Assembly: GCF_042676605.1 (NCBI RefSeq)
Contig: NZ_JBHTHQ010000013.1
Location: 1 to 64,000, forward strand
Direction: 5' to 3'
DNA from: Alloscardovia venturai
GTDB lineage: Bacteria; Actinomycetota; Actinomycetes; Actinomycetales; Bifidobacteriaceae
Length of the DNA: 64,000 nucleotides
Both the position numbers and the translations under genes were made by a program. Shown here in pieces: positions 16,873-25,516 of this stretch. The notes below the pieces were generated by a model that was given only the letters and a program-made list of their open reading frames with translations, was not told where the DNA came from and ran no database searches. The first letter of the stretch is position 1. Every line of letters starts with the position of its first letter.

Positions 16873-17138
16873 TACTCCTCACTTTCTAAATAGTGTGCAT
16901 ATTTCTTGCGCAGCGACATGCAGTGGAAGATAACGCGTTTATGACCATTGACGAATCCTATAATTTCAAGGAGCTCGCCATTACGGTTAGGACCAATGAA
17001 GAGAAAATCAAACGAGTTGGTATTTACCCTATCGGATTCGATGTGTTGAATTGATTTCACGTGAAGGTCGATTGCGTGCTCTATATCTTTCCTTCTCTGC
17101 CCGTGCTTAAGTGCACTTGATAATATATGTAGTTTCAT
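16872..17138 (-). CDS. Type II toxin, BrnT/RelE-like
   Basis: An 88-residue basic protein (MKLHILSSALKHGQRRKDIE...). The end KRVIFHCMSLRKKYAHYLE resembles the HA-x-xLRxKY signature of BrnT and related small toxins of the RelE/barnase-like fold, which cleave RNA. The start is the ATG at 17138 with GGAG 8 bases upstream; the frame runs further upstream but reads as noise. It is translationally coupled to the downstream antitoxin. Confidence 0.7.
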   Translation of the reverse strand: MKLHILSSALKHGQRRKDIEHAIDLHVKSIQHIESDRVNTNSFDFLFIGPNRNGELLEIIGFVNGHKRVIFHCMSLRKKYAHYLESEE

Positions 17139-17253
17139 AATTGTACTCCAATTTTTGTCGATTGGAAATGCGCAGTTTGAGGTGCGAGAGAGAACGAGTG
17201 TGATTTCGCTTGAGCTACGACTTTGCATGATGTGCTGGTGCTGTCGAGGTGAC

Positions 17254-17520
17254 TCAAACATCTGAGTTCTCAGCCGAATCGTCAAAAAGAACAGCAAAAG
17301 CGTGCGCTACTCTAGGTCCTCCTGCTTGAGAAATGAATTCCAAAAGCTCCGGAGTGGCAGATTCATTCGCTACCAGCCAGCGGCGTAAGTGTGGAACATG
17401 TCGAGCTATGTACCACAAAGTCGGAGGATTTGTGTGTGGGTCAGTTGCCACGGTAGGCGTGAGTTTTACAGGTGGAAGAGGCGGTGGGCAACCTGGGAAA
17501 TATGGCGAATTAGGATTCAT
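17254..17520 (-). CDS. Variant leucine-rich-repeat (LRV-like) protein
   Basis: An 88-residue protein. After a Pro-rich start it has a helical segment TLWYIARHVPHLRRWLVANE, then ATPELLEFISQ. This matches the short LRV-like domain found in many actinobacterial proteins, in which helices pack as a solenoid repeat. The start at 17520 (ATG) lies inside the 3' end of the AbiEi-like gene, an 11-base overlap; a GTG at 17538 is another possible start. No catalytic motif is seen; a protein-protein interaction role is the best guess. Confidence 0.6.
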   Translation of the reverse strand: MNPNSPYFPGCPPPLPPVKLTPTVATDPHTNPPTLWYIARHVPHLRRWLVANESATPELLEFISQAGGPRVAHAFAVLFDDSAENSDV

Positions 17521-18253
17521 TGCTACAAAGAGCCTCACATTGTTCGATATTGTCCTCTAACGTTGCGAAAGCGTGAATGAGCAAATTAACTCCACATGTG
17601 TAGCGGGGTTGGCGAGTATTGTGACGCATGATTTCCATGCAATCGTGCTCAGCGAAGGCATACGACAATGCAAGGCGATGAATAGTGTGCTCTATGATTA
17701 TCGGATTTGCGCGACGAATGTCGCTACAAGCGATGTCGCATGCGGTTCTCTGTGGTGAAGTGACAAGCAAGTGAGGAAATTGTGCCAAGCATGAGCTATG
17801 GATTTGGCGTGACGTTGAGCGGACGTTTCTGCCGAAAAGAATGTTGTGATAGTGGTTTGTACTCGTGATGTCGATGGAGGTGGGGAATTGCCCGCCAAGC
17901 CAAATCCATGCGGCAAGCCATGCCGAAGCGATAGCCCCAAAGGGGACAATATCGCGGGCTACGTGTGCACGTGTGGAACTCGTATCATTGAACCTCATCG
18001 GGTAGAACGTGGACTTGTCAAGGTTTGAGATGATATGTGCCTTTTCGAGGCGCGCTAAGCAGAGCTGACCAGGGAAATCCTCTTTATGCCGCAGTGGGTG
18101 CTGAATCAGTTCGCTAGAAATACGGTCAGCACGATTGGATCTGCGTTGGTAGACATGCGCACTCATTTTAGTCTGGTTATGTGTGACCGCATCATTGGTG
18201 TGCGCCAGAGCGTGAGGTGGTTCATTCGTCGTTGGATTCATCATGGTCGCCAC
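17510..18253 (-). CDS. AbiEi-like protein (putative antitoxin/DNA-binding family)
   Basis: A 247-residue protein. The central part contains FGAIASAWLAAWIWLGG, then a beta-rich stretch and LLVTSPQRTACDIACSD. That last motif resembles the (T/S)PxRTxxDLA signature of the AbiEi / type IV antitoxin superfamily seen in many actinobacterial proteins. The C-terminal part is helical. No AbiEii-type nucleotidyltransferase toxin gene is beside it, so a complete AbiE pair is not present. The start could be GTG 18253 or the ATGs at 18244/18241; none has a good ribosome site. Confidence 0.55.
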   Translation of the reverse strand: MATMMNPTTNEPPHALAHTNDAVTHNQTKMSAHVYQRRSNRADRISSELIQHPLRHKEDFPGQLCLARLEKAHIISNLDKSTFYPMRFNDTSSTRAHVARDIVPFGAIASAWLAAWIWLGGQFPTSIDITSTNHYHNILFGRNVRSTSRQIHSSCLAQFPHLLVTSPQRTACDIACSDIRRANPIIIEHTIHRLALSYAFAEHDCMEIMRHNTRQPRYTCGVNLLIHAFATLEDNIEQCEALCSNES

Positions 18254-18297
18254 GATAGTCAGCTGAATAGTGCGTGAAAAATAACTCTGTGAAATTT

Positions 18298-18380
18298 TGT
18301 GGATAAGTACAATTATGTGGATAAGGCTAGAGTGTTTTCACATCTGTACACATCAGGTTTGTGTGGATGTATGTGGAGAA
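18298..18380. promoter_or_regulatory. DnaA-box cluster upstream of metG
   Basis: Two perfect TGTGGATAA copies (the complement of the DnaA box TTATCCACA) lie at 18298-18306 and 18316-18324, spaced 18 bases apart in the same orientation. TGTGGAGAA at 18372-18380 (one mismatch) and TGTGGATGT at 18362-18370 (two mismatches) follow. No dnaA, dnaN or rpmH gene is in the window, so this is not the classical origin locus. It could be an accessory DnaA-binding site or a DnaA-regulated promoter. Confidence 0.6.
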
Positions 18381-18444
18381 CCGTGTTGAAAGAAAAGAAT
18401 CTAATTTTTCGCGGAAAACCAAGAAAAATATGTGCTATCTACTC

Positions 18445-18473
18445 TTTGTAATGTCGGCTCTTTTCGCGATAAT
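18445..18473 (+). promoter_or_regulatory. Promoter of metG (leaderless)
   Basis: The -10 box GATAAT (18468-18473) ends 7 bases before the metG ATG. A weak -35 TTTGTA (18445-18450) lies 17 bases upstream. There is no ribosome site, so the transcript probably starts at the start codon. Confidence 0.55.
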
Positions 18474-18480
18474 CGACACC

Positions 18481-20361
18481 ATGAGTAATGTTCTTATCGC
18501 AGTAGCTTGGCCGTATGCAAATGGTCCTCGTCACATTGGCCATGTGGCAGGTTTTGGTGTGCCATCTGATGTTTATGCACGTTATGAGCGTATGAAGGGC
18601 AACGATGTCCTCATGGTTTCAGGCACGGATGAGCATGGCACGCCAATTTTGGTACAGGCAGATGCTGAGGGGGTTACTGCTCAGGAGCTGTCTAACCGTT
18701 ATAATCGCGTCATTTCTAAGGACTTATGCGATCTCGGCTTGAGTTATGACCTCTTTACTCGTACAACGACGAAGAATCATGAGCATGTTGTACAGGATAT
18801 GTTCAAGCAGTGCTTAGCTAATGGTTATATCTACAAGGGGACACAGATGGTGGCCATCTCGCCATCGACTGGTCGTACTCTTCCTGACCGCTATATTGAG
18901 GGGACATGCCCGATTTGTGGTGCAGATGGTGCCCGAGGTGATCAATGTGATAACTGCGGAAATGAGCTTGATCCTATCGATTTGAAGAATCCGGTGTCGA
19001 AGATTAATGGCGAAACTCCAATCTTCCAAGAAACAGAGCACTTCTTCCTTGACTTACCTGCTCTCGCAGAAGCAAATCTTGCGTGGCTTAAGTCTCGTGA
19101 GGGGTGGCGTACTAATGTCATCAACTTCTCGCTTGGATTGTTTAACGAAGTCAAGCCTCGCGCGATTACTCGCGATATTGACTGGGGCATCCCTGTCCCA
19201 GTAGCTGACTGGATTGATAATCCAAACAAAAAGCTCTATGTGTGGTTCGATGCAGTGATAGGCTATTTGAGCGCTTCTATCGAATGGGCGCGCCGTAGTG
19301 GCGATGACCAGGCATGGCGCAAGTGGTGGAACGACCCAGAGGCATTGAGTTACTACTTCATGGGCAAAGATAACATCACTTTCCATTCGCAGATTTGGCC
19401 ATCTGAGATGCTTGGCTATAACGGCGAGGGAAATAAGGGTGGTAAGCCTGGAGACATGGGCAAGCTCAATATGCCTACCGAAGTAGTCTCTTCAGAGTTC
19501 CTCTCGATGGAAGGACGTAAGTTTAGCTCTTCTCGCGGCATTGTGATTTATGTGAAGGATATCCTTGCGCGATATCAGGTGGACGCAGTTCGCTACTACA
19601 TTTCCATTGCCGGTCCTGAGACATCTGATTCGGACTTCACATGGGCAGAATTTGTACGCCACAACAATGATGAGCTCGTTTCTGGTTGGGGAAATCTTGT
19701 CAATCGTGTAGCCACATTGCTCCATAAGAACTTCGGTGAGATTCCAGCAATTGATGATTCTCAATTAACAAATGAAGATCGTGCTCTTCTCGATACCACT
19801 GCCGCTGCATTTGATACGGTGGGTGATTTTATTGGCAATCACCGCCAGAAGCAGGGACTCAACGAAGCTATGCGCATTGTGGGAGAGATTAACAAGTATA
19901 TTTCTGCTACTGAGCCATGGAAGATTAAGGATAATCCAGCTCGCTTGGCAGCTGTACTTCATACTGCTGCGCAGGCAGTGATGGATGCGAATGTACTGCT
20001 CAGTCCATATCTGCCACACTCTGCACAGAAAGTTTGGGAGACTCTTGGCGGTACAGGCGTGTTCTCTCCTCTGCCGCACATTGAAGAAGTGAGCGACCTT
20101 GACGACCCTAGTTTTACATACCCAATCATCACCGGCGAGTACAAGCTTGGTGTGAATGTTCATCCATGGAAGCGTGGGAAGATAGTTGCTGGTACTGTAA
20201 TCGGTAAGCCAACTCCAATTTTCCAGAAGATACCGGTAGAAGCAGTACAGGAGGAACTTGACCGATTCCAAGCTGAGCTTGATGCTCGTAAAGCGAAGGA
20301 AAAAGCTCGGTTCGAAGCAGAGAAAGCGAAGCTTAATAACGATGAGAATGTGACGGAATAA
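18481..20361 (+). CDS. metG: Methionyl-tRNA synthetase
   Basis: A 626-residue class I synthetase that charges tRNA-Met. It has the HIGH motif (GPRHIGH), a zinc-binding knuckle (CPICGADGARGDQCDNCG), the KMSKS equivalent KFSSSRG and the anticodon-binding helical domain after about residue 400. The C-terminal tail is charged (KAKEKARFEAEKAK) and the tRNA-binding EMAP domain of some family members is absent. The frame is open 120 bases upstream, but the start is set at 18481 because family alignment begins at MSNVLIAVAWPYANG and a -10 box lies 7 bases upstream. Confidence 0.97.
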   Translation: MSNVLIAVAWPYANGPRHIGHVAGFGVPSDVYARYERMKGNDVLMVSGTDEHGTPILVQADAEGVTAQELSNRYNRVISKDLCDLGLSYDLFTRTTTKNHEHVVQDMFKQCLANGYIYKGTQMVAISPSTGRTLPDRYIEGTCPICGADGARGDQCDNCGNELDPIDLKNPVSKINGETPIFQETEHFFLDLPALAEANLAWLKSREGWRTNVINFSLGLFNEVKPRAITRDIDWGIPVPVADWIDNPNKKLYVWFDAVIGYLSASIEWARRSGDDQAWRKWWNDPEALSYYFMGKDNITFHSQIWPSEMLGYNGEGNKGGKPGDMGKLNMPTEVVSSEFLSMEGRKFSSSRGIVIYVKDILARYQVDAVRYYISIAGPETSDSDFTWAEFVRHNNDELVSGWGNLVNRVATLLHKNFGEIPAIDDSQLTNEDRALLDTTAAAFDTVGDFIGNHRQKQGLNEAMRIVGEINKYISATEPWKIKDNPARLAAVLHTAAQAVMDANVLLSPYLPHSAQKVWETLGGTGVFSPLPHIEEVSDLDDPSFTYPIITGEYKLGVNVHPWKRGKIVAGTVIGKPTPIFQKIPVEAVQEELDRFQAELDARKAKEKARFEAEKAKLNNDENVTE

Positions 20362-20676
20362 CAAAAGAAAATCGAGGCCTTCACATTTTCTTTGCAAAAT
20401 TTCAAGGTTATTTTCAGTTATTTTGCAAGCTCAACTCAGAAAGTCAGGGTTATATAGAGATATCAGCACAAGCTGGCAGTTAACAAACTGATAATTTAAT
20501 CCCTCTTCTCTTTCTCTCTCTTATGAAACCCGGTCCACACGATCGGGTTTCTTCTTTCTATCGAGCTTTTTACAGTGTCGCATCTTCATAGCGCAGCTCT
20601 TTCAAATGCAGTCTATAAGTCGTAACCATAGAAAATACGTGATGCCAAATATGAAAGGATTTATCTAGGACTTACC
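20362..20676 (+). other. Intergenic region between metG and tatD
   Basis: It holds an inverted repeat TTGCAAAAT (20392-20400) and ATTTTGCAA (20420-20428) with a 19-base loop and no T-run, then the terminator at 20525-20551. The last 120 bases should contain the tatD promoter; no clear hexamers are seen. No gene is supported. Confidence 0.45.
20525..20551 (+). terminator. Terminator downstream of metG
   Basis: GAAACCCG (20525-20532) pairs with CGGGTTTC (20544-20551); TTCTTTC follows. Confidence 0.75.
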
Positions 20677-21648
20677 ATGGCAAAGAAAAAACATCGTGAT
20701 CGCCGTTGGGGCAAAGCGCCCCAGCTGCTTAGTGCACCAATTATTGATAATCACACGCATGTGGCATCTACGGTGGAGTATTCCAATTACATGAGTGCTA
20801 CTGCTGTGAGTCGTGGGCAAGACCCTGTCCCTGTGTACTCCGGTGAAGAACTGCTGTGCCAAGCAAAAGCAGTGGGAGTAGAGCATATCATTGATGTCGC
20901 ATGTGAATTGCCAAATCTTATGACCGCGGTAAACATGGCGAAACAGTATCCACACACCGTGAGGGCTGCTATAGCAATTCACCCTAACGAAGCAGTACTC
21001 CATGGTCATCGAGGTGAGACTGGTCCAGACGGCTTAGAGCTCAACTATAAGCCGTGGCATGATGTCGCAATAGAAGATGCATTAGCTCATGTGTATGCGG
21101 TTGCGAAGAACAATCCTGACGAGGTTGTGGCGATAGGTGAGACAGGCTTGGACTATTTCCGTACAGGCGAGGGCGCTCGTCAGTTTCAGCGTGATGCTTT
21201 TCGTGCACACATAGCGCTCGCGAAAGAGCTTGGCATTGCCATGCAGATTCATGATCGAGATGCGCATGATGATGTGATTGATATTCTTCTTGCCGACGGC
21301 GCCCCTGAAGGAACTGTTTTCCACTCATTCTCCGCAGGCAAAGATGTCGCTGAAATCGCTAATAAACACGGGTGGTATTTGAGCTTCTCAGGGACCATGA
21401 CGTACAAAGCGAATGAGCACATTCGCGAAGTGCTCTCGATAATTGATAGGGGACACATTCTTATCGAAACAGATGCGCCGTACTTAACTCCAGAACCGTA
21501 TCGGGGTCGCACAAATTCGTCCTATATGACTCCGTATACATTGCGTGTGATGGCTCAAGTACTTGGGAAAAGTGAAGCTGATACTGCACGTTTGACCTTC
21601 GAAAATACAGTGCGAGCATACGGTTTGCCGTATGGCAGTGTAAAATAG
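20677..21648 (+). CDS. tatD: TatD family metal-dependent hydrolase (DNase)
   Basis: A 323-residue TIM-barrel amidohydrolase-fold protein. Metal ligands are visible in IIDNHTHV, AIGETGLDYFRT (Glu), QIHDRDAH (His), VFHSFSAG (His) and LIETDAPYL (Asp). Members are 3'-5' exonucleases in DNA repair or degradation. A basic start (MAKKKHRDRRWGK) precedes the domain. AGGA lies about 9 bases before the ATG. It is separated from metG by a terminator. Confidence 0.93.
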   Translation: MAKKKHRDRRWGKAPQLLSAPIIDNHTHVASTVEYSNYMSATAVSRGQDPVPVYSGEELLCQAKAVGVEHIIDVACELPNLMTAVNMAKQYPHTVRAAIAIHPNEAVLHGHRGETGPDGLELNYKPWHDVAIEDALAHVYAVAKNNPDEVVAIGETGLDYFRTGEGARQFQRDAFRAHIALAKELGIAMQIHDRDAHDDVIDILLADGAPEGTVFHSFSAGKDVAEIANKHGWYLSFSGTMTYKANEHIREVLSIIDRGHILIETDAPYLTPEPYRGRTNSSYMTPYTLRVMAQVLGKSEADTARLTFENTVRAYGLPYGSVK

Positions 21649-21710
21649 GTGTTCATTGACTAAAAGTCGTATAAAATTAAGAGAAATCCTGGGAACAGGT
21701 GAGGACGGTT

Positions 21711-24413
21711 ATGGCATCTGACATGGGCGACAATACTACCCAAGATTCAGGTCTCGCAAACCTCGCAAAGGATACTGCTGCAGCGCAGAATGAGGCTGAT
21801 AAGATAAATGAGACGAAAGTTCGGCGCTCGAATCAGCAGGCATCGCAAGGCAAACAGAACCATAAGAATGTACAGAACCAGCGCAATTCACAGGCTCGAC
21901 AGTCTAATCAATCTAACCAGACCAATCAGGCTAACCAGCCCGAGGAACTACATGTCATCACATCGACGGATTCTTTAGCACTAGATTTGGCTCAAACAGG
22001 CGCAATTTTGCCTCCAGAGGGCATCACGAAGGCGCCAAAAATTGACAAACATGCGGTAAGTGAAGAGGAAATCAAGGCTAAGCGTTTAGCTCATGAAGAG
22101 GCGAAGCGCACCGCACAATTGCAGCAAAAACGTGCCCGCACTCCTTTAGGGCGCTGGTGGCGCAAGGTTCAGACATCGCAAGATAAGATCACTATCGGCA
22201 TGATGATAGTGGCTCTCGGCGTGGTATATGGCGATATTGGTACATCTCCTCTCTACCTTGCGCAGTCGTTCGTGGCTGGACAAGGGGGCATCCGGTATGT
22301 TAATCGTCCAGCAGTTTTAGGTATGCTCAGTCTGCTGTTCTGGTCGGTTACGCTGATTACCACAGTTAAGTATGTGTTCATCGCTATGCGCATTGACAAC
22401 AAGGGCGAAGGCGGCATTTTTGCTTTGTACTCCCTAGTGAAGCGCTATGCAAAGTGGCTGTGGATACCTGCGATGGTAGGCGGTGCGGCGTTCCTTGCGG
22501 ACTCTGTTTTAACTCCTGCAGTCTCCATATCTTCGGCAGTAGAAGGTTTGCGCACACTTGCACCGTTGAAGCCAGTATTTGAATCATCGCCTACGCTGAC
22601 TTTGGGTATCACTGCAGTCATCATCGTCGTGCTTTTCCTGATTCAGTCCCGCGGTACGGAAAGTATTGGTAAAGTTTTCGGTATCGTCGTGCTGGTGTGG
22701 TTCACTTTCCTCGCTGTGACAGGTGTGATGTCTATCGGTAGCGACTGGTCTATTTTTGAAGCTTTGAACCCTATGTTAGGACTCGAGTTCCTCTTTGATC
22801 CGAACAATCATGCGAGTATTGCCATCATGGGGACCGTCTTCCTCGCGACTACTGGTGCGGAGGCGCTTTACTCCGACATGGGGCATGTGGGTCGAGGAAA
22901 TATCTATGCGACATGGCCGTACATCAAGATTTGTCTGATGCTCAACTATTTCGGGCAAGGCGCGTGGATGGTCGCACATCAGAATGACTCTGCCATCCAG
23001 AAGCTCAATAATCTCAACCCGTTCTTCCAAATGATGCCGGAACCGGTACGCTATGTGGCGGTCATCCTTTCGGTTGTAGCTGGCATCATCGCTTCGCAGG
23101 CACTTATTACAGGCGCATATACCATGGTGTCAGAAGCGACAGGTCTGAACTGGATGCCACATCTCCAGGTGCGCTATCCAAGCCGTACTCGTGGTCAGCT
23201 TTACATCCCAGTCGTAAATTGGGTGCTGATGGCTGCTACACTCACCGTTCTCTTCGTATTCCAAGACTCGGAGCGCATCACTGCAGCGTACGGTCTAGCG
23301 CTTACGGTGACGATGATTACTACGACGGTGCTTCTTGCCGCGTATATTTGGTGGGGTAAGCATCAGCGAGTTCTCGCAGTTATCTTTACTATCGTATTCT
23401 TGGCAATTCAAATCATGTTCTTCATCTCGTCGATGTCGAAGTTCATGACTGGCGGCTGGTTTACGACGCTTGTCACCATTGCTATCTTCACCGTCATGTA
23501 CTCCTGGGATACGGGTACGAAGGTGGAGCGTAGTCAGCGTCGGCACATGTCTCCAGAGGACTTCCTGCCTGCACTCAACGTTCTGCATAATGATGAAAAT
23601 GTCCCATTGTACGCCGGAAACGTGGTCTATCTGACATCGGATACGGAACTTCGCCGCCTTGATACGGATATCTTCTACTCCATTTTTGGCGATCATCAAA
23701 AGCGCGCTCGTGCGTGGTGGGCAGTGTCAGTATTCGTGACGGATGACCCGTATACTCGCGAGTACTCTGTGGAAAACTTCGGTACGAACTTCCTCTTCCG
23801 TGTGCGCATCCGCTTGGGATTCAAGGTGAGCCAGAATGTCGCTACGTATCTGCATCAAATCATGCATGAGCTGATTGATGATGGGACTCTACCGCCTCAA
23901 ACTACCATCTACCCTCAGGTAGATGAAGACCCAGAAATTGATTCTATTCGCTATGTGCTTATCCACAAGGAGCTTATGCCAGAGTCGAAGATTACGACCT
24001 CTGGCGCAGTGGCGCTACGCATGAAATATGCGATTCGTAAGGCGGCAGGTTCGCCTATTAAGTGGTTCGGTCTGTCTGCATTTAATCCGCTTATCGAGGT
24101 CCAGCCCCTATTCGTTTCCACTGCGCCTGTGGCTCCTTTGCGCCGGGTAGCCTTGCGCAAGACGAAGAAACCAATCACGCTTGAAGCGGTCCTTGCGAAG
24201 AAGGCGGCGAAAGTGGGGATTCCTGTGGATATCGCTGCAGCGCGTGACTTGTCTGAGCACGCTGATCAAGGTGCAGATGGAGCACTCAACACTGCACAAA
24301 TGAAAGCAGTGCGTGAGTCGTCTGTAGACTCTAAGTCAGTTTCATCGTCGGATTCTGCATCGAATTCTGTCCATACTTCTCAATCGGCTTCGAAGTCTAA
24401 CTCAAAGAAGTAG
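21711..24413 (+). CDS. kup: Potassium uptake protein Kup with long polar tails
   Basis: A 900-residue Kup/HAK/KT-type potassium transporter. The core starts near residue 160 with the family signature GVVYGDIGTSPLY and has about 12 membrane helices, followed by a cytoplasmic C-terminal domain. The first 155 residues are hydrophilic and rich in Asn/Gln/Ser (for example SNQSNQTNQANQ), and the last 50 are rich in Ser. Typical bacterial Kup proteins are near 630 residues, so both extensions are additions. The ATG at 21711 has GAGGAC upstream; the frame opens at a GTG four codons earlier. Confidence 0.94.
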   Translation: MASDMGDNTTQDSGLANLAKDTAAAQNEADKINETKVRRSNQQASQGKQNHKNVQNQRNSQARQSNQSNQTNQANQPEELHVITSTDSLALDLAQTGAILPPEGITKAPKIDKHAVSEEEIKAKRLAHEEAKRTAQLQQKRARTPLGRWWRKVQTSQDKITIGMMIVALGVVYGDIGTSPLYLAQSFVAGQGGIRYVNRPAVLGMLSLLFWSVTLITTVKYVFIAMRIDNKGEGGIFALYSLVKRYAKWLWIPAMVGGAAFLADSVLTPAVSISSAVEGLRTLAPLKPVFESSPTLTLGITAVIIVVLFLIQSRGTESIGKVFGIVVLVWFTFLAVTGVMSIGSDWSIFEALNPMLGLEFLFDPNNHASIAIMGTVFLATTGAEALYSDMGHVGRGNIYATWPYIKICLMLNYFGQGAWMVAHQNDSAIQKLNNLNPFFQMMPEPVRYVAVILSVVAGIIASQALITGAYTMVSEATGLNWMPHLQVRYPSRTRGQLYIPVVNWVLMAATLTVLFVFQDSERITAAYGLALTVTMITTTVLLAAYIWWGKHQRVLAVIFTIVFLAIQIMFFISSMSKFMTGGWFTTLVTIAIFTVMYSWDTGTKVERSQRRHMSPEDFLPALNVLHNDENVPLYAGNVVYLTSDTELRRLDTDIFYSIFGDHQKRARAWWAVSVFVTDDPYTREYSVENFGTNFLFRVRIRLGFKVSQNVATYLHQIMHELIDDGTLPPQTTIYPQVDEDPEIDSIRYVLIHKELMPESKITTSGAVALRMKYAIRKAAGSPIKWFGLSAFNPLIEVQPLFVSTAPVAPLRRVALRKTKKPITLEAVLAKKAAKVGIPVDIAAARDLSEHADQGADGALNTAQMKAVRESSVDSKSVSSSDSASNSVHTSQSASKSNSKK

Positions 24414-24463
24414 TAACGTGGCGATGTGACTTATATGAGGGTTTATGGCACTTCATATAGTGA

Positions 24464-24481
24464 TATAGTGAATGCACTATA
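24464..24481. promoter_or_regulatory. Inverted repeat TATAGTG-aatg-CACTATA
   Basis: 7-bp perfect arms with a 4-base loop lie in the spacer after kup, preceded by another ATAGTG at 24457-24462. It could be an operator or part of the kup 3' end; function unknown. Confidence 0.35.
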
Positions 24482-24505
24482 AAGGCGCTATAACTTATCG
24501 TGATA

Positions 24506-24542
24506 ACCCTGCCCGCGTGTAAAAACGTGAGCAGGGTATGTT
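24506..24542 (+). promoter_or_regulatory. Overlapping terminator hairpin and leaderless -10 box
   Basis: The arms ACCCTGC (24506-24512) and GCAGGGT (24531-24537) form a hairpin followed by ATGTTTT, fitting the kup terminator. The last stem base begins TATGTT (24537-24542), a TANNNT box 7 bases before the ATG at 24550. The same bases therefore seem to end one transcript and start the next. Confidence 0.55.
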
Positions 24543-24549
24543 TTAAGTC

Positions 24550-25419
24550 ATGTGCAGATTACTTGGATTCGCGACGTCAGATAGAGACTTCACTTTAGGA
24601 GAGATTTTAGGGGAGCCTCAGCTAGCCGAGTTCTGCGATATTTCCCGCATACATAACGATGGCTGGGGAGCTTCTCTTATCTCTAATGCTCGGCGTGAGG
24701 CTCATGCGTATGACGGCGGTGCGCCAAGTCCTGATTTGTATGAAAATATTTATTGCTCTACGGAGCCTGCATTTTTGGATAATAACTTTGAGTCCATTTC
24801 CCATACTCCAGCGCGCTCGGCAATTTTTCATCTACGGCTTGCCTCCTCTCATTTGCCGCTTATTCCGGAGAATCAGCAGCCGTTTGCAGCAGATGGTATC
24901 TCTTTCGCGCACAACGGCGACATTTCTACGGTCGATGGCGTGAATTTAGTGCACAATCGCGACGTGCTACCAAGTAGCGATGAGATTGCTGCAACGGGTG
25001 GAAAGTCTGATTCTGCTATCTATTTTGCACATGTACTGCATTTTGTACGTTTAGGTTTTGCACTTGACCGTGCAGTTGAGGAGGCTATCCGCCAGCTGCG
25101 TAAGCAGTATCGTGATTCGTCTTATAACTGCTTGGTGCAAACACGTGACGCGCTTATCTGCGTCAACGCGACAGGGCATGATTATCTCGCACATCGTGTG
25201 GCTGAAGTGTATGAGTCCTATGGTGCACGTGACAAGGCGGCGGATTATCGCGTGATTCGATATCGTCCGCTTGACGGCGGCGGTGTAGTTGTCGCTTCGT
25301 CAGGTTTCGAGCAAAGCAGTCAAGATGGGTGGAAAGAGCTGCCTGTCAATCATATGCTTATCGCTACTTCTTATACCGGCACATACGAGATTCACCCGCT
25401 TGATGAGATAGCACGATAA
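24550..25419 (+). CDS. Class II glutamine amidotransferase (EgtC/YafJ-like)
   Basis: A 289-residue Ntn-type amidotransferase domain. The catalytic Cys is residue 2 (MCRLLGFA), exposed when Met is removed. FHLRLASSH and FAHNGDIS are the conserved substrate-binding loops. EgtC-type members remove gamma-glutamyl groups in ergothioneine synthesis; others are of unknown function. The next gene is a glutamate-cysteine ligase, the EgtA-type partner, so the pair may act on gamma-glutamyl thiols (inference). No EgtB or EgtD is nearby. No ribosome site; the start follows a -10 box by 7 bases. Confidence 0.85.
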   Translation: MCRLLGFATSDRDFTLGEILGEPQLAEFCDISRIHNDGWGASLISNARREAHAYDGGAPSPDLYENIYCSTEPAFLDNNFESISHTPARSAIFHLRLASSHLPLIPENQQPFAADGISFAHNGDISTVDGVNLVHNRDVLPSSDEIAATGGKSDSAIYFAHVLHFVRLGFALDRAVEEAIRQLRKQYRDSSYNCLVQTRDALICVNATGHDYLAHRVAEVYESYGARDKAADYRVIRYRPLDGGGVVVASSGFEQSSQDGWKELPVNHMLIATSYTGTYEIHPLDEIAR

Positions 25420-25516
25420 CAGTCACGCAAACGCGTGGATACAAAGCTAGAAGAGTAGAAACTCGATACCGACTCTTTCACGATAACAAACTGCCCCGCA
25501 TAAAAAGGATGACGAT

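Noticed and set aside
17048..17066. TTTCACGTGAA core inside the toxin gene, resembling parS
   Set aside because: Only about 11 of 16 positions match and it lies in coding sequence; the perfect site is at 40754-40769.
18254..18480. The DnaA-box region as the replication origin oriC
   Set aside because: No dnaA, dnaN, rpmH or gidB gene is nearby and only two perfect boxes are present, so an oriC claim is not supported.
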